Assembly: GCA_003014445.1 (NCBI GenBank)
Contig: PYGH01000007.1
Span: 27,864-91,863, forward strand
Length of the DNA: 64,000 bases
Reading direction: 5' to 3'
Source of the DNA: Fusobacterium naviforme
GTDB taxonomy: Bacteria; Bacillota; Clostridia; Lachnospirales; Lachnospiraceae
Shown here: piece by piece, positions 1 to 7,827 of the stretch
Position numbering within the stretch: the first letter of the stretch is position 1
Layout: each line of letters opens with the position of its first letter
Notes under the pieces: generated by a model
What the model was told of the DNA's origin: nothing
The model's database searches: none
What the model saw: only the letters and a program-made list of their open reading frames with translations
Position numbers and translations under genes: made by a program

Positions 1-488
1 ACGATGCGCGCGTCGTCTGCCTTGAGAAGACCAATATACGCTATGCGACGAGAGAGCAGGTTCCGGATGAGATTGCGCTCTCCTCGATTGATGTCTCCTT
101 TATTTCTCTCTCAAAGGTGCTTCCCGCAGTGCGAAAGCTCCTGCAAACAGAGGGAGAGGTGGTCGCGCTCATCAAGCCGCAGTTTGAGGCGGGGAGGGAG
201 AAGGTCGGAAAGCACGGCGTCGTCAGGGATCCGGAGGTCCACAGAGAGGTGATTTCTTCCTGCGTGCGCTATGCTGAGGAGAACGGCTTCCGGGTGCGCG
301 GCCTCACATTTTCCCCGATACGGGGACCGGAGGGGAATATTGAGTATCTCTACGATCTTGTTCTGCGAGATCCGGCTGATGCAAAGCACATGGCACAGGA
401 GGTTCTGAGCGGCGCCGTCGAGGCACAGATCGCTGCTGTCGTGGCAGAGGCACACGCGGCGCTGGACCGTCCGAAGGAGCAGAAATGA
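1..488 (+). CDS. tlyA: TlyA-family RNA 2'-O-methyltransferase / hemolysin-like protein, 3' part
   Basis: The reading frame is open from base 3 and ends at TGA 486-488; the start lies outside the window. Translation gives the C-terminal part of a TlyA-type Rossmann methyltransferase, with the family's IKPQFEAGREKVGK motif at about 159-200, followed by the G-VRDP segment. TlyA proteins are S4-domain plus FtsJ-like methyltransferases that modify rRNA. The N-terminal S4 domain is not visible because of the cut. The stop overlaps the ATG of the NAD kinase gene by 4 nt, and the order tlyA-nadK-argR-recN is the classical Clostridia/Bacilli arrangement, which supports the call. Confidence 0.9.
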   Translation, partial: DARVVCLEKTNIRYATREQVPDEIALSSIDVSFISLSKVLPAVRKLLQTEGEVVALIKPQFEAGREKVGKHGVVRDPEVHREVISSCVRYAEENGFRVRGLTFSPIRGPEGNIEYLYDLVLRDPADAKHMAQEVLSGAVEAQIAAVVAEAHAALDRPKEQK

Positions 489-1360
489 AGCGATTCTGGC
501 TGTTTGTAAATACGGAGAAGCCGCAGGCGGAGCGTGTCGCAAAGGACATTCGCGCGCAGCTCTTTGCGATGGGCGCATATTCCGTGGAGATCACAGGAAG
601 CGTGCTGGGGGAGGAGATCGCCGGCGCGACGGACTGCGTGATATCGCTTGGCGGGGATGGAACCATTATCCGTGCCTCTCACTGTATTGCAGGAAGCGGA
701 ATCCCGATTGTCGGCGTCAATCTTGGGCACATGGGATATCTCACAGCTGTGAGTCAGGAGAACGAAATTCCGGGTATGCTCACGGCGCTTCTTGGCGGAG
801 ATTTTAAGATCGAGGAGCGGATGATGCTGGAGGGATGCATCGTTCCGGCGGGCGAGAAGGAAAGTGTGGAGGGAAGTCCTCTGCGTGCGCTGCCGGGAGA
901 AGCGGCGGAGCGGAGGAGGCTTGCGCTGAATGAAATTGTCGTATCCCGGAAAACGAATGCAGGGCCCGCACATTTTCGCGTCTCGGCCAACGGGGTTTTC
1001 TTGAATGAATATAAGGCGGATGGTATAATTATTTCTACACCTACCGGCTCCACGGCCTATAATCTGAGCGCCGGAGGGCCAATTGTGGATCCGGTTGCGA
1101 GAATGAAGATTCTGACTCCCATATGTCCGCACGCTTTGAATCGATCGAGCATCGTGCTGAAGGCGGAGGACAGGCTGGACATCGAGATTCCGGGAGAGGA
1201 AGGCGGAGTGCAGAGTGTGAGCTATGACGGAGCCGTGGTTGAGGAGCTTTTTGCGGGGAGCACAGTAAGGGTTGTCGAATCCCAGCTGACGACGCGGCTT
1301 ATACGTCTGAACGGAGATACCTTTCTCACGCAGCTACGAAGGAAGATGAGCGCACTGTAG
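485..1360 (+). CDS. nadK: NAD kinase
   Basis: This 291-residue cytoplasmic enzyme phosphorylates NAD to NADP. The hallmark GGDGT motif is at residues 56-60 and a second conserved segment with LNEIVVSR lies near residue 140, followed by the TPTGSTAYNLSAGGP substrate-binding stretch near residues 184-198. The length is typical of the family. The ATG at 485 overlaps the tlyA stop (ATGA), which indicates translational coupling. An insertion-like stretch around residues 115-135 (EGSPLRALPGEAAERRR) precedes the NE motif and is probably a variable loop. Confidence 0.95.
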   Translation: MKRFWLFVNTEKPQAERVAKDIRAQLFAMGAYSVEITGSVLGEEIAGATDCVISLGGDGTIIRASHCIAGSGIPIVGVNLGHMGYLTAVSQENEIPGMLTALLGGDFKIEERMMLEGCIVPAGEKESVEGSPLRALPGEAAERRRLALNEIVVSRKTNAGPAHFRVSANGVFLNEYKADGIIISTPTGSTAYNLSAGGPIVDPVARMKILTPICPHALNRSSIVLKAEDRLDIEIPGEEGGVQSVSYDGAVVEELFAGSTVRVVESQLTTRLIRLNGDTFLTQLRRKMSAL

Positions 1361-1370
1361 GAGAGAAGAG

Positions 1371-1844
1371 ATGAAGCTTGAACGACACTCAAAGATTGTG
1401 GAGCTGATCGGGAAATATGAGATTGATACGCAGGAGGAGCTCGCAGAGAAGCTAAGAGAGGCGGGCTTTCGCGTGACGCAGGCCACTGTCTCCCGAGACA
1501 TACGGGAGCTGAAGCTCACGAAGGTTGCCATGGACAACGGGAGACAGCGCTACACGGTGATGCAGCCTCGGGACTCCTATTCCGAGAAATATATCCGCAT
1601 CATGCGGGATGGCTTTGTTTCCATGGACCGGGCGCAGAATATCCTTGTGATCAAGACGGTCGCGGGTATGGCCATGGCAGTCGCGGCCTCTCTGGACGCG
1701 CTGCATATGCATGAACTGGTTGGCTGCATCGCGGGGGATGATACCATCATGTGTGCAGTGCGCTCGGTGGACGATACGATTCAGCTTATGGAAAAGCTGA
1801 AGAGAATCACGGGTACTCGTCCAGAGGGGGAGCGCGCCCGATAA
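1371..1844 (+). CDS. argR: Arginine repressor ArgR
   Basis: A 157-residue ArgR/AhrC-type transcription factor. The N-terminal winged helix covers about residues 1-70, with the diagnostic VTQATVSRDIRELKLTK helix-turn-helix, and the C-terminal arginine-binding hexamerisation domain follows, with the GTIAGDDT-like signature here read as GCIAGDDTIM. The family represses arginine biosynthesis and activates catabolism when arginine is abundant. It lies 10 nt after nadK and shortly before recN. An AGAGAAGAG Shine-Dalgarno sequence precedes the ATG. No ARG-box was looked for systematically. Confidence 0.95.
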   Translation: MKLERHSKIVELIGKYEIDTQEELAEKLREAGFRVTQATVSRDIRELKLTKVAMDNGRQRYTVMQPRDSYSEKYIRIMRDGFVSMDRAQNILVIKTVAGMAMAVAASLDALHMHELVGCIAGDDTIMCAVRSVDDTIQLMEKLKRITGTRPEGERAR

Positions 1845-1868
1845 TCTATTTTTGAACAGGAGAGGAAG

Positions 1869-3539
1869 ATGCTTCTAGAGCTGCATATCAGAAATTTCGC
1901 GCTGATTGAGCGTGCCGACCTCACATTTCAGGAGGGCCTTACTGTGCTCTCGGGAGAGACCGGAGCGGGAAAGTCGATTCTGATCGATTCGATTTCAGCG
2001 GCTCTCGGCGGAAAAACAGGCGGGGCTTCTATACGGACAGGGGCGGAATATGCCTATATTGAGCTGCTTTTTTCTGTTGAAGAAGAGGAGCTTCTGCACC
2101 GTATCCGCGCCCTCGGTGTTCAGCCCGAGGCAGATGGAACCCTGATACTCACGAGGAAGATCATGCCGGCGAGAAGTGTGTTCCGTGTGAACGATGAAAC
2201 TGTGACCGCGGCGCTCCTTAAAAAGCTGACAGCTCTTCTCATAGATATTCATGGTCAGCATGAGGTGCAGACGCTCTTTGATCCCGGGCGTCACCTGGAG
2301 CTCGTCGATCTGATGGCGGCGGATGAGCTTGCCACACAAAAGGCTGCTTACAGCACACGTTTCCAGCGCTATGCGGAGCTTAAGAGTCTGCTCAGGAGAG
2401 AGGCGGATCAAGAGTTTCGGGAGAGAGAGAGGGAGCTTCTCGCCTATGAGGTACAGGAGATAGAGCGGGCGGAGCTCACGCCCGGCGAGGAGGAGGCAAT
2501 CCGTGCGGAGTTCATAAAGATCAGAAATTCCGCACGGATACAGGAGGCGCTCGCTTCCTGCACGGAGCTCCTCTCCACAGACGCCGTGTCGGAGGCGCTC
2601 AGAAAGCTCTCGACGGTGGAGCAGTACGCGCCGGAGCTCCGTGTGTTGTCGGAGCAGCTCTCAGAGCTTGACGGACTGCTGGGGGATGCCCTTTATGCAG
2701 TGCGGGAGCAAATGGAGGCAGCGGAATTTGATGAGGAGAGGCTTCAGCAGCTCTCGGAGCGTCTGGATTTGATCCACGGACTTCAGGATAAGTATGGAGA
2801 GGATGTGTCCGGCATCCTTGCAGGGCTTGAAAAAAAGCGGGAGAGGCTTGATTTTCTGCTTGGTTTTGAAGAAAAACAGGCAGAGCTTAAAAAAGAGGAG
2901 CAGATGCTTGCCGAAGAGCTGAAGATTCTGGCGGAGAGCATCCGTGCGCTGCGGATTCAGAGTGCCGGACAGCTTAAGGAGCAGGTGTCCGGGGAGCTTC
3001 GCTCTCTGAATTTTCCCGGCGCGGATTTCTCCGTGCAGTTTTCCAGACAGGAGCTCGGAGCAAACGGCTGTGACGGCGCAGAATTTTATATCAGCACAAA
3101 TCCGGGAGAGCCCTTGAAGCCCCTGAGAACTGTGGCGAGCGGAGGCGAGCTCTCCAGAATTATGCTTGCGCTGAAGACAGTGCTGGCGGACAGAGACGAG
3201 ATTCCCACGCAGATTTTTGATGAAATTGACGCCGGAATCAGCGGAAGGACGGCGCAGAAGGTCTCTGAGAAGCTGTTTCGCATCGGCGGCACGCGTCAGG
3301 TGCTCTGCATCACCCATCTCCCGCAGATCGCGGCGATGGCGGATCACCATTATCTCATCGAGAAAGAGAGCGATGCTGATAGTACCAGAACTGCGGTGCG
3401 GGAGATCTCCGGAGCGGAGATCACCGCGGAGCTCGGACGTCTGATCGGTGGCAGTGAAATTACAGCGGGCGTATTGAAAACTGCGGAGGAGATGAAGCTT
3501 CTGGCAGAGCGCGGGAAGCAGAGTCTTCGGCAGGTCTAG
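1869..3539 (+). CDS. recN: DNA repair ATPase RecN
   Basis: A 556-residue SMC-like ATPase of double-strand-break repair. Walker A (GETGAGKS) is at residues 29-36, a long coiled-coil-rich centre follows (about 160-370), and the C-terminal half carries the ABC signature (VASGGELSRIMLALK) and Walker B (IFDEIDAGISGRTA), ending with the D-loop/H-loop CITHLPQIAAMAD. The length is typical. It ends the tlyA-nadK-argR-recN cluster. The ATG follows AGGAGAGGAAG at good spacing. Confidence 0.96.
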   Translation: MLLELHIRNFALIERADLTFQEGLTVLSGETGAGKSILIDSISAALGGKTGGASIRTGAEYAYIELLFSVEEEELLHRIRALGVQPEADGTLILTRKIMPARSVFRVNDETVTAALLKKLTALLIDIHGQHEVQTLFDPGRHLELVDLMAADELATQKAAYSTRFQRYAELKSLLRREADQEFRERERELLAYEVQEIERAELTPGEEEAIRAEFIKIRNSARIQEALASCTELLSTDAVSEALRKLSTVEQYAPELRVLSEQLSELDGLLGDALYAVREQMEAAEFDEERLQQLSERLDLIHGLQDKYGEDVSGILAGLEKKRERLDFLLGFEEKQAELKKEEQMLAEELKILAESIRALRIQSAGQLKEQVSGELRSLNFPGADFSVQFSRQELGANGCDGAEFYISTNPGEPLKPLRTVASGGELSRIMLALKTVLADRDEIPTQIFDEIDAGISGRTAQKVSEKLFRIGGTRQVLCITHLPQIAAMADHHYLIEKESDADSTRTAVREISGAEITAELGRLIGGSEITAGVLKTAEEMKLLAERGKQSLRQV

Positions 3540-3578
3540 GAGCGGAGAGTACAGCAGTATGCTTTGGAGGGAAAAAGC

Positions 3579-5024
3579 ATGAAAAATATACTTTTTGTGG
3601 CTTCGGAGGCAGTACCTTTTATCAAGACGGGAGGGCTCGCGGATGTTGCGGGTTCTCTGCCGAAGTGCTTCGACAGGAGATATTTTGACGTACGCGTCAT
3701 GATTCCGAAGTATCTCTGCATCTCGGAGGAGCTGCGGTCCCGGTTTGAGTATGTCAGCCACTTTTATCTCTACTACAACGGACAGAATCGCTATGTTGGA
3801 ATATTGAAGTATGTGGAGGACGGCATCACCTTTTACTTTATTGATAATGAGGGGTATTTTGGAGGCTTTAGCCCCTATGGTGACTGGCTGTATGATCTTG
3901 AAAAATTTGCGTTTTTCTCTCAGGCGGCGCTGTCTGCGCTTCCTGTGATCGGCTTTCAGCCGGATGTTATACACTGTCACGACTGGCAGACGGGGCTGAT
4001 TCCGGTCTATCTCAAGGATCGTTTTCGCGGCGGAGAGTTTTTCAGGGACATCAAATCTGTGCTCACGATACATAATCTGAAATTCCAGGGCGTGTGGGAT
4101 GTGAAGACGATACAGCGGCTCAGCGGTCTGCCGGACTATTATTTTGCTCCCGACAAGCTGGAAGCATATAAGAATGGAAATTATCTGAAGGGCGGCATCG
4201 TCTATGCAGATGCAGTGACAACAGTCAGTGAGAGTTACGCGAGAGAGATACAGCTTCCCTTCTACGGAGAGGGACTTGACGGACTGATGCGTGCGCGATC
4301 CAATTCCCTTCGCGGCATTGTAAACGGAATTGATTATGAGGAATTCAATCCGGAGACAGATGCACTGATTGTACAGAATTACAGCCTGAAGACTTTCCGC
4401 AAGGAAAAGAAAAAAAACAAGCGGGATCTGCAGCGTCAGCTTGGACTTTCAGAGGACGAGCACAGGTTCATGGTGGGGATTGTCTCCCGCCTGACAGACC
4501 AGAAGGGACTGGATCTCATCAGCAGTGTGATGGATGAGCTATGTTCGGAGGATATTCAGTTTGTGGTGCTCGGAACGGGAGAAGAGCGCTATGAGAATAT
4601 GTTTCGCTACTACGACTGGAAGTATCAGGACAGAGTTTCCGCACAGATCTACTACTCCAACGAGATTGCGCATAAGATCTATGCGGCCTGTGACGCCTAT
4701 CTCATGCCCTCGCTCTTTGAGCCCTGCGGCCTGTCGCAGCTGATCGCGCTGCGCTATGGAACCCTGCCCATCGTGCGGGAGACCGGAGGACTGAAGGACA
4801 CGGTGATTCCCTACAACGAGTACGAGAACAGCGGGACCGGCTTCAGCTTTGCAAATTACAATGCGCAGGAGATGCTGAACACACTGAATTATGCAAAGAT
4901 GATATACTACAGCCGCAGACGTGACTGGAACAGGATCGTAGACCGCGCCATGCAGGAGGACTACTCGTGGCATACCTCGGCGCTCAAATATCAGGAACTT
5001 TATGACTGGTTGATCGGTTACTGA
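3579..5024 (+). CDS. glgA: Glycogen synthase (ADP-glucose-dependent GT5)
   Basis: A 481-residue GT-B glycosyltransferase that extends alpha-1,4-glucan chains from ADP-glucose. The N-terminal KTGGLADV motif (K16-V23) binds the nucleotide sugar; the C-terminal domain carries SLFEPCGLSQLIALRYG and the ETGGLKDTV segment. The ATG at 3579 is chosen over an in-frame TTG at 3564 because GGAGGGAAAAAGC directly precedes it and the protein then starts at the family's MKNILFVASE. No other glycogen genes are nearby, so it stands alone between recN and a membrane protein gene. Confidence 0.95.
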   Translation: MKNILFVASEAVPFIKTGGLADVAGSLPKCFDRRYFDVRVMIPKYLCISEELRSRFEYVSHFYLYYNGQNRYVGILKYVEDGITFYFIDNEGYFGGFSPYGDWLYDLEKFAFFSQAALSALPVIGFQPDVIHCHDWQTGLIPVYLKDRFRGGEFFRDIKSVLTIHNLKFQGVWDVKTIQRLSGLPDYYFAPDKLEAYKNGNYLKGGIVYADAVTTVSESYAREIQLPFYGEGLDGLMRARSNSLRGIVNGIDYEEFNPETDALIVQNYSLKTFRKEKKKNKRDLQRQLGLSEDEHRFMVGIVSRLTDQKGLDLISSVMDELCSEDIQFVVLGTGEERYENMFRYYDWKYQDRVSAQIYYSNEIAHKIYAACDAYLMPSLFEPCGLSQLIALRYGTLPIVRETGGLKDTVIPYNEYENSGTGFSFANYNAQEMLNTLNYAKMIYYSRRRDWNRIVDRAMQEDYSWHTSALKYQELYDWLIGY

Positions 5025-5056
5025 AGATTAAGAGAAAAAGAGAAGAGCAGAGCTTA

Positions 5057-5521
5057 ATGAGTATATTTAATCAGATTCTTTCCAATCAGGTTTTGATGAG
5101 TGCAGTCATGAGCTGGTTCGTGGCGCAGGTACTGAAGGCGCTCCTGGATCTCTGGACCACCGGAAGCTTCACAGTGGAGCGTCTCTATGGAAACGGCGGA
5201 ATGCCGAGCTCTCACAGTGCAACTGTCTGTGGGCTCGCTGCCGGGGCAGCCTTTGCCCGCGGCTTCGGCTCCTTTGAATTTGCGATCAGCTTTGTGTTGG
5301 CTATGGTCGTGATGATTGACGCGATGGGAGTGCGCAGGGAGACCGGAAAGCAGTCACAGCTCCTGAACCTGATGATGGAGGAGAATTTCTGGAATTTTGA
5401 CGACCTCGCGGAGTTTCAGATCAAGTTAAAAGAATTCATCGGTCATACGCCGCTTCAGGTATTCTGCGGCGCGGTTTTGGGTATCATGGTTGCAGCAGTG
5501 GCGGAATACGCCTTTTATTAA
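5057..5521 (+). CDS. DUF212/YuiD-type divergent PAP2-family membrane protein
   Basis: A 154-residue protein with three or four hydrophobic segments. It contains NGGMPSSHSATVCGLA near residues 49-64, the acid-phosphatase/vanadium-haloperoxidase-like signature of the DUF212 (YuiD) family, and a second conserved block near DAMGVRRETGKQ. The family is thought to be related to membrane PAP2 phosphatases, but its substrate is unknown. A good hairpin terminator follows at 5530-5568. Confidence 0.8.
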   Translation: MSIFNQILSNQVLMSAVMSWFVAQVLKALLDLWTTGSFTVERLYGNGGMPSSHSATVCGLAAGAAFARGFGSFEFAISFVLAMVVMIDAMGVRRETGKQSQLLNLMMEENFWNFDDLAEFQIKLKEFIGHTPLQVFCGAVLGIMVAAVAEYAFY

Positions 5522-5529
5522 AGATCTGC

Positions 5530-5568
5530 GGGCATCGGAAGGCGTGCGTTTATCCGGTGCCTGTTTTT
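5530..5568 (+). terminator. Rho-independent terminator after the DUF212 gene
   Basis: Arms GGGCATCGGA (5530-5539) and TCCGGTGCCT (5553-5562) pair with one G-U wobble, followed by a T run at 5564-5568. The next gene starts at 5585, so it may also act as an attenuating hairpin ahead of that gene. Confidence 0.65.
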
Positions 5569-5584
5569 ATGCGGAGGAGGAAGG

Positions 5585-6550
5585 ATGAAACAAAGGTGGT
5601 TCGTGCGGCATTTTGCCGTCCTCTGCCTTGCAGCGCTTTTACTGTCCGGCTGTGCCGCGGCGGAACCAAAGGAAGAGACTGTTTTACTGCCCTACAGTGA
5701 GCAGCAGATGCTTATGCTTGTACTGTCTGCCAGACAGGAGACGGAGCAGCTGTATACAAATGAAATCTGGAAGGTGACACTTGGCAGCGGGGAGAGCTAT
5801 AAGACGCGTTATCTTCGTGAGCTCAGGAATTTTTTCCTGGAGCTCTGTGCGCTGAATGGAATGGCGGAGGAGCGCGGCATACGGCTGGACACGGAGGAGA
5901 AAAAGCAGCTTTCCGCGGCTGCTCAGATTTTTTATGAGAGCTCTGTCCGCGGACAGGAAGCGCTCTCCGGGCTGAAGCCGGAGGAGACGGAGGATATGTT
6001 TTATCAGTACGCGCTCACGCTGAAGCTGAAGGAGTCCATGCTGAGTGACCGGAAGACTGAGATCAGTGAGAGCGAGGCGAGAGTGGTGCGCCTGGAGGAG
6101 CTTCAGGCCGAGAGCAAAGAGGCGGCAGAACAGCTCAGGACAAAGGCGGGGAACGGAGAGGAGCTGAAGCTCCTTGCTAAGAACAACCCTGCGCGACAGG
6201 TACGTCTTCGTGTACTTGTGCGCGGAGAGCTTCCGAAGGATGCGGAGGATGCGCTTTTTGCGCTGGAGGACGGCGCAGTCAGTGAGGTGCTTTCGCTGGA
6301 GGGACGTTACTCCTTCTTTCGCTGTATCAGCAGCTATGATGAGGAAGCGACAGCGGCGCATCGCGCGGAGCTTCAGGCGGAGCGGCTCAGGACGGTGGTG
6401 AAGGAGGCATATGAGGACTACATCACGGCGCACAGGATCGAGATGAATGCTTCCCGCTGGCAGAGTGTGGAGCGCGCAGCGGACCAGGATTACAGCGGTG
6501 AGAACTTTTTTTCCGCAGTCAGAGGAGGGTTTGCGCATGAGGGCGCTTAA
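5585..6550 (+). CDS. Foldase/peptidyl-prolyl-isomerase-like lipoprotein
   Basis: A 321-residue predicted lipoprotein. It has a basic N-terminus, a hydrophobic core and a lipobox LLSGC, giving Cys23 as the lipidation site. The middle is helical (SurA/PrsA N-domain-like), and about residues 200-255 resemble a degenerate parvulin domain (the stretch around AEDALFALEDGAVSEVL and the final YSFFRCIS). Family members fold secreted proteins outside the membrane. The parvulin call is from pattern only; catalytic residues are not clear. The stop overlaps the next gene's start by 14 nt. Confidence 0.6.
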   Translation: MKQRWFVRHFAVLCLAALLLSGCAAAEPKEETVLLPYSEQQMLMLVLSARQETEQLYTNEIWKVTLGSGESYKTRYLRELRNFFLELCALNGMAEERGIRLDTEEKKQLSAAAQIFYESSVRGQEALSGLKPEETEDMFYQYALTLKLKESMLSDRKTEISESEARVVRLEELQAESKEAAEQLRTKAGNGEELKLLAKNNPARQVRLRVLVRGELPKDAEDALFALEDGAVSEVLSLEGRYSFFRCISSYDEEATAAHRAELQAERLRTVVKEAYEDYITAHRIEMNASRWQSVERAADQDYSGENFFSAVRGGFAHEGA

Positions 6551-7034
6551 GGTCGAGGATATCCGGAGCTTTACGAGAGCACTTTTTATGCAGGACTGCT
6601 TTGATGGTTTTTTACTCGGAGAGGCGGAATTCAGTACCTTTTGCAGTTTTTCTGTGGATGGACGGGTTGAGCGCAGCTGGTTTACAGATGAGGAGCTGGA
6701 GAAGGAACAGATTGAAGCCTATGTGCGCTGGGGAAGAGTGCGCGAGCTGTGTTTTCAGCTGATACGGGGCAGGAAAACACCGTCCTCCTTCCGCATCACC
6801 CTCCGTCTTGCGCCGGGGGAGCGCGAGCGCTTCCTGAGGGAGGCGGGCTATGCTGTGGATGCGGAGCAGATTGGCAGTTTTCTTCTGAATCTCCGCTTTG
6901 AGAAGGGGGAGCTGAGCTGTGTCAGCCTGGCCTCTCTCAACTGCTTTCCGCCCGAGCGCTCTCTGGAGGAGGCCTGGGATCAATGGGCGCAGCGCTTCTT
7001 CCGGGAGTATAAGCTGGCGGTCTCTGTGCTGTAG
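6537..7034 (+). CDS. Uncharacterised protein (DUF5721-like)
   Basis: A 165-residue soluble protein beginning MRALKVEDIRSFTRALF. An AGAGGAGGGT ribosome-binding site sits just ahead of the ATG at 6537, so the in-frame start at 6447 is rejected. It overlaps the lipoprotein gene by 14 nt, which suggests coupled expression. The sequence recalls the DUF5721 family of Lachnospiraceae, but this is recalled similarity and no function is known. Confidence 0.6.
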   Translation: MRALKVEDIRSFTRALFMQDCFDGFLLGEAEFSTFCSFSVDGRVERSWFTDEELEKEQIEAYVRWGRVRELCFQLIRGRKTPSSFRITLRLAPGERERFLREAGYAVDAEQIGSFLLNLRFEKGELSCVSLASLNCFPPERSLEEAWDQWAQRFFREYKLAVSVL

Positions 7035-7108
7035 CTGTGTAACAACTGTTTCTCTGCAAATCAGATAAAAGTAAAAAATGGCGGTGCAGGCCATAGGCAG
7101 GAGGTGCC

Positions 7109-7750
7109 ATGAGACGTTTTGGAGATCAGAAGAAGCAGCCGGAGGAGCTATTCGGAGCCTGGGAGACGACTGAATCCGGTGCGGCAGATACATCTGGAGA
7201 AGAGGAGGCAGGTCTGGATCTTCTGGAGCTTTATCTGGAGGAGCTCAGAGCGGTTCCACAGCTCTCTGTTCAGGAGGAGGCAGAGCTCACAGGGCGCGCT
7301 GCTATGGGAGAGGAGCATGCGAAGCAGCGCCTCACGGAGGGCTATCTCATGTATGCGCTTACGCTTGTGAAGGACTATATGGGAGGGCCGCTTTCCGTTT
7401 CTGAGCTGATCGCTGTCGCAAATCTCGCCCTGGTGCAGGCAGTCAGCCGCTATCTTGCGAATGCTGTGACATCTGCAAAAAACACGGAAGGGGAATTGGA
7501 AAGCGCTGTGCTTCGTGATACGATAACCGCAGAAGTAGAGGCTGCGTTGAAGCATTCCTGTGAGGAGGCGCAAAGCAGCGGTCAGGAAGAGCAGGCGATT
7601 GCAGAGCGCTTGAACCGCCTCACAGAGATATCCCGCGTGATGGCGACGGAGCTCGGGCGACAGGCCACAGAGAGTGAGCTCGCCGAGCGGATGAGAAGCA
7701 CAGAGGAGGAGATACGGGAGCTTGTCAAAATGAGCATGCAGGCACTTTGA
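7109..7750 (+). CDS. Sigma-70-like protein lacking region 4
   Basis: A 213-residue protein. Residues about 30-115 resemble sigma-70 region 1.2 and the start of region 2 (LDLLELYLEELRAVPQLS then EEAELTGRAAMGEEHAKQRL). Residues about 160-213 resemble region 3 (LNRLTEISRVMATELGRQAT, SELAERMRSTEEEIREL). The aromatic -10-recognition helix is replaced by a short low-similarity linker, and region 4, which reads the -35 box, is absent. It may be a degenerate sigma factor, an RNA polymerase-binding regulator or an anti-sigma-like decoy. The start has AGGAGGTGCC before the ATG. Confidence 0.65.
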   Translation: MRRFGDQKKQPEELFGAWETTESGAADTSGEEEAGLDLLELYLEELRAVPQLSVQEEAELTGRAAMGEEHAKQRLTEGYLMYALTLVKDYMGGPLSVSELIAVANLALVQAVSRYLANAVTSAKNTEGELESAVLRDTITAEVEAALKHSCEEAQSSGQEEQAIAERLNRLTEISRVMATELGRQATESELAERMRSTEEEIRELVKMSMQAL

Positions 7751-7757
7751 ATTATGG

Positions 7758-7787
7758 ATGACAAATTCAGAGAATTTCCGATATGAT
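7758..7787 (+). promoter_or_regulatory. Probable sigma-A promoter of purL
   Basis: ATGACA (7758-7763), an 18-nt spacer, and TATGAT (7782-7787) lie 41 nt before the purL ATG. Confidence 0.5.
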
Positions 7788-7827
7788 AAGGCACAGGAGA
7801 ACAGTCGTAAGCTTTGAAAGGAGTACT

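Noticed and set aside
2661..4073. A 470-codon open frame on the minus strand opposite recN and glgA
   Set aside because: It lies antisense to two strongly conserved genes, has no ribosome-binding site of note and no recognisable domain; it results from codon bias.
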